From: Lentzea waywayandensis
GTDB lineage: Bacteria > Actinomycetota > Actinomycetes > Mycobacteriales > Pseudonocardiaceae
Assembly (NCBI RefSeq): GCF_900115955.1
Contig: NZ_FOYL01000008.1
Coordinates: 341,389-405,388, forward strand
Direction of reading: 5' to 3'
DNA: 64,000 nucleotides
Part shown: positions 60,226 through 64,000 of the stretch, piece by piece
How positions within the stretch are numbered: the stretch's first letter is position 1
Layout: each line of letters starts with the position of its first letter
The notes under the pieces: model-generated
The model's database searches: none
What the model was told of the DNA's origin: nothing
The model's input: only the letters and a program-made list of their open reading frames with translations
Made by a program: the position numbers and the translations under genes

Positions 60226-61902
60226 TTAACTCACCGCGCGTTGCGCGACACCACGCAGCACGTCACGTCGTTCGGTGCCCGGCCGGCCCATGACCCAGCT
60301 GGACCCCGCAAGCGACTTCGCATGCTCCTTCACCGGTGCCAGCAACCGCGACACCTCTCGATACGACCCCACTGATCCTGGGGCACAGATAAGGGTCGCA
60401 AGAGAGAGGGTGATGTGTCGTCCTTCTGCCGTGTACGGCTTGTCAAGCAAACGGGCACTCAGCGGCACCGTTTCGTCGAGCCCGGCCAGCAGGAGGAAGT
60501 CGTCGCCGCCGACGTGCCCGACCTGCACGCCGGGGAACGCGTGCGCGAGGTCCGCCAGGTCGTGCCCGATCTCGCGGATCAGATCGTCCCCGGCCGCGAA
60601 CCCGACCGTGTCGTTGACCAGCTTGAAGCTGTCGACGTCCAGCCAGGAGATCGCGAAGATCTCGCCGGCCTCGATGCGCTCGTCCACGTTCTTCGCGATC
60701 GCGTCACTGCCGGGAAGGCGCGTCAGCGGGCTCAGCGCGGCCGCCTGCTCCACCTTGAGCTCGGCGACACCGCGCACAACGTCCGCCACGCGCACAACAC
60801 CCATGCACCGCTCGTTGTGGTCCACGACGATGAGGTCGTCGTTGGTGCGCTCGCGGTTCGCACCCGCCACGACGTCCAACAGGTCGAGCGCCGACGACTC
60901 GGTGCCGATGACGTGTGGCTTGTCCGCGAGCCGTGCGGCCTCCCTCTTGGCGTGCAGGGCGTGGCCGTACGGACCGGTCACCGCGAGCAGGAACCGGTTG
61001 CGGTCCACCGACCACTTCGGGCGACCCTCGTCGTCCACGAGCACGACACCCGTGACCGACGGCTGCGACGCCAGTACCTCACGCACCTCTTCGCTGGTCG
61101 CGTGCTCGGGCAACGTGGTCGCCGGGTGCAGGAAGGCCGTGATCCGGGGGCCCGTGTTGCTGCGCCGGATCTCGCCGGTCTCCGTGACCGACTCGGGCGC
61201 GATGCGGGCGTTCACCGCCGGCCTTCGCTGCGGGGGCGCGAGAAGCCTGCCCTGCGCGTACCCCACCCCCAGCTTGCGCAGGTAGGTCAGCTCCGCCTCG
61301 GTCTCCACGCCCTCGGCCACGACCTGACCGCCCGTGTACTCGCCCAGGTGCACCAGCGACTTCACCAGCGCGCCCCGCGCGGCGTCGTCAGGCAGCGTGC
61401 GGACGATCTCGCGGTCGAGCTTGATGTAGTCCGGCGAGGCGCTGGTCAGCAGGCCGAGCGGTACGTCGCCCTCGCCCACGCAGTCGAGCGCGATGCGGAA
61501 ACCGTTGTTCCGCAACGTCTGCATGCCACGGGCGAGGCGCGCGCGATTGGCACGCGAGTACGGTTCGCCGATCTCGATGACGATGCTGTCCGGCGAACGC
61601 CCCGCGTCCCGCAGAGCACCGTAGAGAGGGCTCATGACCTCGGGCTTGTCCGCGATCGTGATCGCGAGCAGGTTGACGTGCAGGGGCAGCATCAGGTCGA
61701 AGTCGGCTGCCGAGCGAATGGCGCGGCAGGCGAGTCCGACGTCGGCGTTGGCCAGCAGGCCCGCCCGGAAGGCGGCCTGGAGCAGATCCTGCACGCTGCC
61801 GTCGTGCGGCCGGGCCAGAGCCTCGATCGCGACGACGCCCCCGGTGTTGAGGTTGAACAGCGGCTGGAAGGCGAACCTGACGTCATCCAGCAAGGCGGGC
61901 AC
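60226..61902 (-). CDS. EAL-CBS-GGDEF c-di-GMP protein
   Basis: 558 residues: N-terminal EAL (1-~235), CBS pair (~255-385), C-terminal GGDEF (~390-540). EAL motif is IEALAR near 26; catalytic N in HVNLLA, E in VIEIGEP, K in YIKLD and E in VAEGVE are kept, but the DDFGxG loop reads LDCVGEG, losing the second Asp that binds metal. GGDEF reads GGDDF, normally active. It may make c-di-GMP and sense it with a weakened phosphodiesterase domain. GTG start. Confidence 0.88.
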   Translation of the reverse strand: MPALLDDVRFAFQPLFNLNTGGVVAIEALARPHDGSVQDLLQAAFRAGLLANADVGLACRAIRSAADFDLMLPLHVNLLAITIADKPEVMSPLYGALRDAGRSPDSIVIEIGEPYSRANRARLARGMQTLRNNGFRIALDCVGEGDVPLGLLTSASPDYIKLDREIVRTLPDDAARGALVKSLVHLGEYTGGQVVAEGVETEAELTYLRKLGVGYAQGRLLAPPQRRPAVNARIAPESVTETGEIRRSNTGPRITAFLHPATTLPEHATSEEVREVLASQPSVTGVVLVDDEGRPKWSVDRNRFLLAVTGPYGHALHAKREAARLADKPHVIGTESSALDLLDVVAGANRERTNDDLIVVDHNERCMGVVRVADVVRGVAELKVEQAAALSPLTRLPGSDAIAKNVDERIEAGEIFAISWLDVDSFKLVNDTVGFAAGDDLIREIGHDLADLAHAFPGVQVGHVGGDDFLLLAGLDETVPLSARLLDKPYTAEGRHITLSLATLICAPGSVGSYREVSRLLAPVKEHAKSLAGSSWVMGRPGTERRDVLRGVAQRAVS

Positions 61903-62025
61903 GTCTCAGATCGTGCCGGTGCGAATGACCGGCACCAAGCGGGTTCACCAGCTGTTCACGAGGTTGGCGACGATTTGCCACGCCGGGGCTGCGCACGGTG
62001 ACACGGCGTTCACGCTGGGAGTTTG

Positions 62026-62985
62026 CTAGAGGAGTTTCCACCTGAGGTGGGCCGGCGCGGCCCGGAACAGGACGGACATGGCCTTCGCTGTTCCTCTGAC
62101 GTCCTCGCGGCCGGACAGGTACGCGCGCTGCAACTCCGGGTCGAGCCGGAAGAACAGCTCGAAGAAGTCCCTCGTGCCGTCGGCGTCGAGGCGGAGCAGG
62201 GCTTCCAGGCCGTGTTTGCGCATGGCGTGCACGATGCGGGCCTTGCGGGACCAGATGACGTGCTCCGGGTCCTCGTTCGCCTTGATCGCCTGCGCGACCC
62301 GCGGTGCGAGTTGCAGCGCGGTGGCGACGCTGTAGCCGGTCGCGGGGTGGATGAAGCCGGCCGCCGCGCCGAACGCCCCTTTGGCTCTCGGCGCGTCCAG
62401 AGGGAAGCGCACGCGCTCCTCTTCTTCGCCTGGAGCGAGGCGGGCGTGCAGGCGGTCGCGGAGTTCTTGGAGTGGCATGCCGGGCCGGCGCGCCAGACAG
62501 GTCTCTTCTACTAGGAGTCGGTTGTCTCCTAGAGGGACCGTGTAGAGGAACGTGTCGCCGTTGCCGCGCCAGTCCATCAGCGTGGTCTCGGTGCTGTCCG
62601 ACTCGATGACGGTGCCTACAGCCGTTTGCTCGGCACTGCCCTTGCGTGCACCTGTGGCGTTGAACGTGTAGCGCGCTGCTTCTGGCCGTTGGAGTACTTG
62701 GACGGTGTCCGGCAGTTCGTGGAGCTTGGCGTTGTCCAGCACGACGTAGGTGCGTTGGATCAGGTGCTCCTCGCGCGCGTAGGCGCGAACAGTCGTGCTT
62801 ACGGACTTGACCGGCGTGTCGGCCGGGAGCTCGTCGGCCCACGCGCCGTACGTCGCCGTCCAGGGCCGGTGCGGGTGACGGTCGACGATCGCCGTGTGGA
62901 GACCTTCCTCTGCACATGCGCGGGCGAGCGCACGGCCCGCCGGACCTCCGCCAATCACCACCACGTCGAACGTCACGAGGTCCAT
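62026..62985 (-). CDS. Lycopene-cyclase-like FAD protein, short
   Basis: 319 residues, short for lycopene beta/epsilon cyclases (~380). FAD dinucleotide motif VVVIGGGPAGRALA near 8, YGAWADELPA near 50, then a shortened middle before YTFNATGARKGS and the C-terminal GFIHPATGYSVATAL. The region between substrate-binding part and NATG seems deleted. No phytoene synthase or desaturase lies nearby. ATG shares two bases with the divergent gene start. Confidence 0.75.
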   Translation of the reverse strand: MDLVTFDVVVIGGGPAGRALARACAEEGLHTAIVDRHPHRPWTATYGAWADELPADTPVKSVSTTVRAYAREEHLIQRTYVVLDNAKLHELPDTVQVLQRPEAARYTFNATGARKGSAEQTAVGTVIESDSTETTLMDWRGNGDTFLYTVPLGDNRLLVEETCLARRPGMPLQELRDRLHARLAPGEEEERVRFPLDAPRAKGAFGAAAGFIHPATGYSVATALQLAPRVAQAIKANEDPEHVIWSRKARIVHAMRKHGLEALLRLDADGTRDFFELFFRLDPELQRAYLSGREDVRGTAKAMSVLFRAAPAHLRWKLL

Positions 62986-63454
62986 GATTGACCTCGTGGC
63001 CAAGACCTTCCGTCAGCACCTCGTCCGTCGCGTCGGCAACGTCGTCATCAGTCGCGCTGTCGCGCTCGGCATCGCGCCCTCCTACTACGTGCTGCTGACC
63101 ATCCGTGGCCGGCGCAGTGGCGCGGAGCGCACGATTCCCATTCGCCTGATGGAGCACGACGGCCAGGAGTGGCTCGTCGCGCCGTACGGCGTTCGCGACT
63201 GGGTGCACAACGCACGGGCGGCTGGTTCGGCGGTCCTGCGAAGGGGACGTAGGTCACGTCAAGTCGTTTTGAACGAGGTTTCCGCGGCCGTCGCGGCGCC
63301 CGTGCTGGCCGCTTACGTGCGGAAGGAGCCGGTGACTAGGCCTTTCTTCGACGCGAAGGTCGGTGACCCCGTCTCGGCGTTCGAGGCCGAGGCTGAGCGT
63401 CATCCGGTCTTCGCGGTGGCGAACGCCCAGGTCAACGGCGGTGCGGGCGCTTAG
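62984..63454 (+). CDS. Nitroreductase/quinone reductase family, Ddn/DUF385-like
   Basis: 156 residues, beginning MIDLVAKTFRQHLVRR. YYVLLTIRGRRSGAERTIPI and EWLVAPYG..DWVHNARAAG match the DUF385/Ddn fold that uses F420H2 in mycobacteria. It may be a deazaflavin-dependent reductase; a GTG 4 codons in is an alternative start. It ends 14 bases before the rrn promoter. Divergent and overlapping with the lycopene-cyclase-like gene. Confidence 0.85.
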   Translation: MIDLVAKTFRQHLVRRVGNVVISRAVALGIAPSYYVLLTIRGRRSGAERTIPIRLMEHDGQEWLVAPYGVRDWVHNARAAGSAVLRRGRRSRQVVLNEVSAAVAAPVLAAYVRKEPVTRPFFDAKVGDPVSAFEAEAERHPVFAVANAQVNGGAGA

Positions 63455-63811
63455 GTGACCCCCCGATTTGGAGATCGAAAGTGCCCCGTGTAATGTTCTC
63501 CAAGTCAGAGCGACACGGGCCGGGAAACAAGCCGGAACGGGCCTGACGAAAAAGCCGGAAGACAAAGAGCCTCTGAGAGGCCGATTTGACACCGGCGAGA
63601 AACACCAAATAAGCTTCAGCAACACAAGCCCCGGAAGTAAGTCAGCGAAAAGCTGATGTGACTGCGGTGTGCGCGTGTTCTTTGAGAACTCAACAGCGTG
63701 CCGAAACACAGCCAGTAATATATGAATTACCTCCTCGTCGAGGTAGTTCCTTTGAGGCAAGACTAGATTGATGCCAGACATATTCCGTCTGGAGCGATCA
63801 AACACAATCCT
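63455..63811 (+). promoter_or_regulatory. rrn leader region with two promoters and antitermination box
   Basis: P1: TTGGAG (63468-63473), 17 bases, TAATGT (63491-63496). P2: TTGACA (63586-63591), 18 bases, TAAGCT (63610-63615), the common form in Pseudonocardiales rrn operons. The GTTCTTTGAGAACTCAACAG block at 63677-63696 is the actinobacterial boxB/boxA-like antitermination and processing site. From 63700 to 63811 lies leader, including a CCTCCTCGTCGAGG stem. No gene is present. Confidence 0.8.

Positions 63812-64000
<189 letters not shown>

Overview
The window is high-GC actinobacterial chromosome. Its right edge runs into a 16S rRNA gene whose first ~190 bases, the rrn promoter style, the DUF397/XRE pairs and the S-adenosyl methyltransferase family all point to Pseudonocardiales. 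A Lentzea/Saccharothrix-like genus is my inference. Starts are often GTG or TTG, and translational coupling through ATGA/GTGA overlaps is common.

The backbone is a gene order familiar from Mycobacterium tuberculosis Rv1446c-Rv1466: opcA-zwf-tal-tkt (here with pgi added), ctaB, qor, ctaA, an ABC exporter, mptB, then sufR-B-D-(Rieske)-C-S-U-T. Blocks of accessory DNA interrupt this backbone. Left part (1-7.8 kb): pentose phosphate operon and heme O synthase. 7.8-13 kb: a CHAT-like protein with degenerate active site, and a small operon of HD-phosphohydrolase, cupin-like and membrane proteins. 13-30.8 kb: FKBP lipoprotein, quinone reductase, a GH128 glycosidase, a 161-nt cruciform element, a DUF885 peptidase-like protein, an ATP-grasp enzyme, an acetate-type symporter pair, a four-gene conservon (cvnA-D), a Uma2 nuclease-like gene, an XRE/DUF397 pair and a DddA-like deaminase toxin with an Imm1-type immunity protein. 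30.8-48.3 kb: ctaA, ABC exporter, a transporter-glycosyltransferase fusion, a large patatin-like protein, mptB and the whole suf operon.

Right part (48.3-64 kb): a 29-codon hydrophobic leader ORF with tandem hairpins and a terminator, followed at once by seven packed tRNA or tRNA-like genes, several with degenerate arms. Then come DUF72, NUDIX and a secreted Solibacter-type protein, a large LuxR regulator, a CBS protein, and a compact terpenoid cluster (class II diterpene cyclase with DxDD, P450, UbiA-type prenyltransferase). The window ends with a methyltransferase, a carboxylate-amine ligase, a GGDEF/EAL protein, a short lycopene-cyclase-like gene, a Ddn-like protein and the rrn promoter region.

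The items I rate most worth following are: (1) the leader-peptide/hairpin/tRNA array, where the peptide contains codons for every tRNA identity in the array; (2) the minimal DxDD cyclase-P450-UbiA cluster with no class I synthase; (3) the deaminase toxin/immunity pair beside XRE/DUF397 genes; and (4) a 17-bp dyad, CTTGGAG..CCAAG, found upstream of three separate transcription units.
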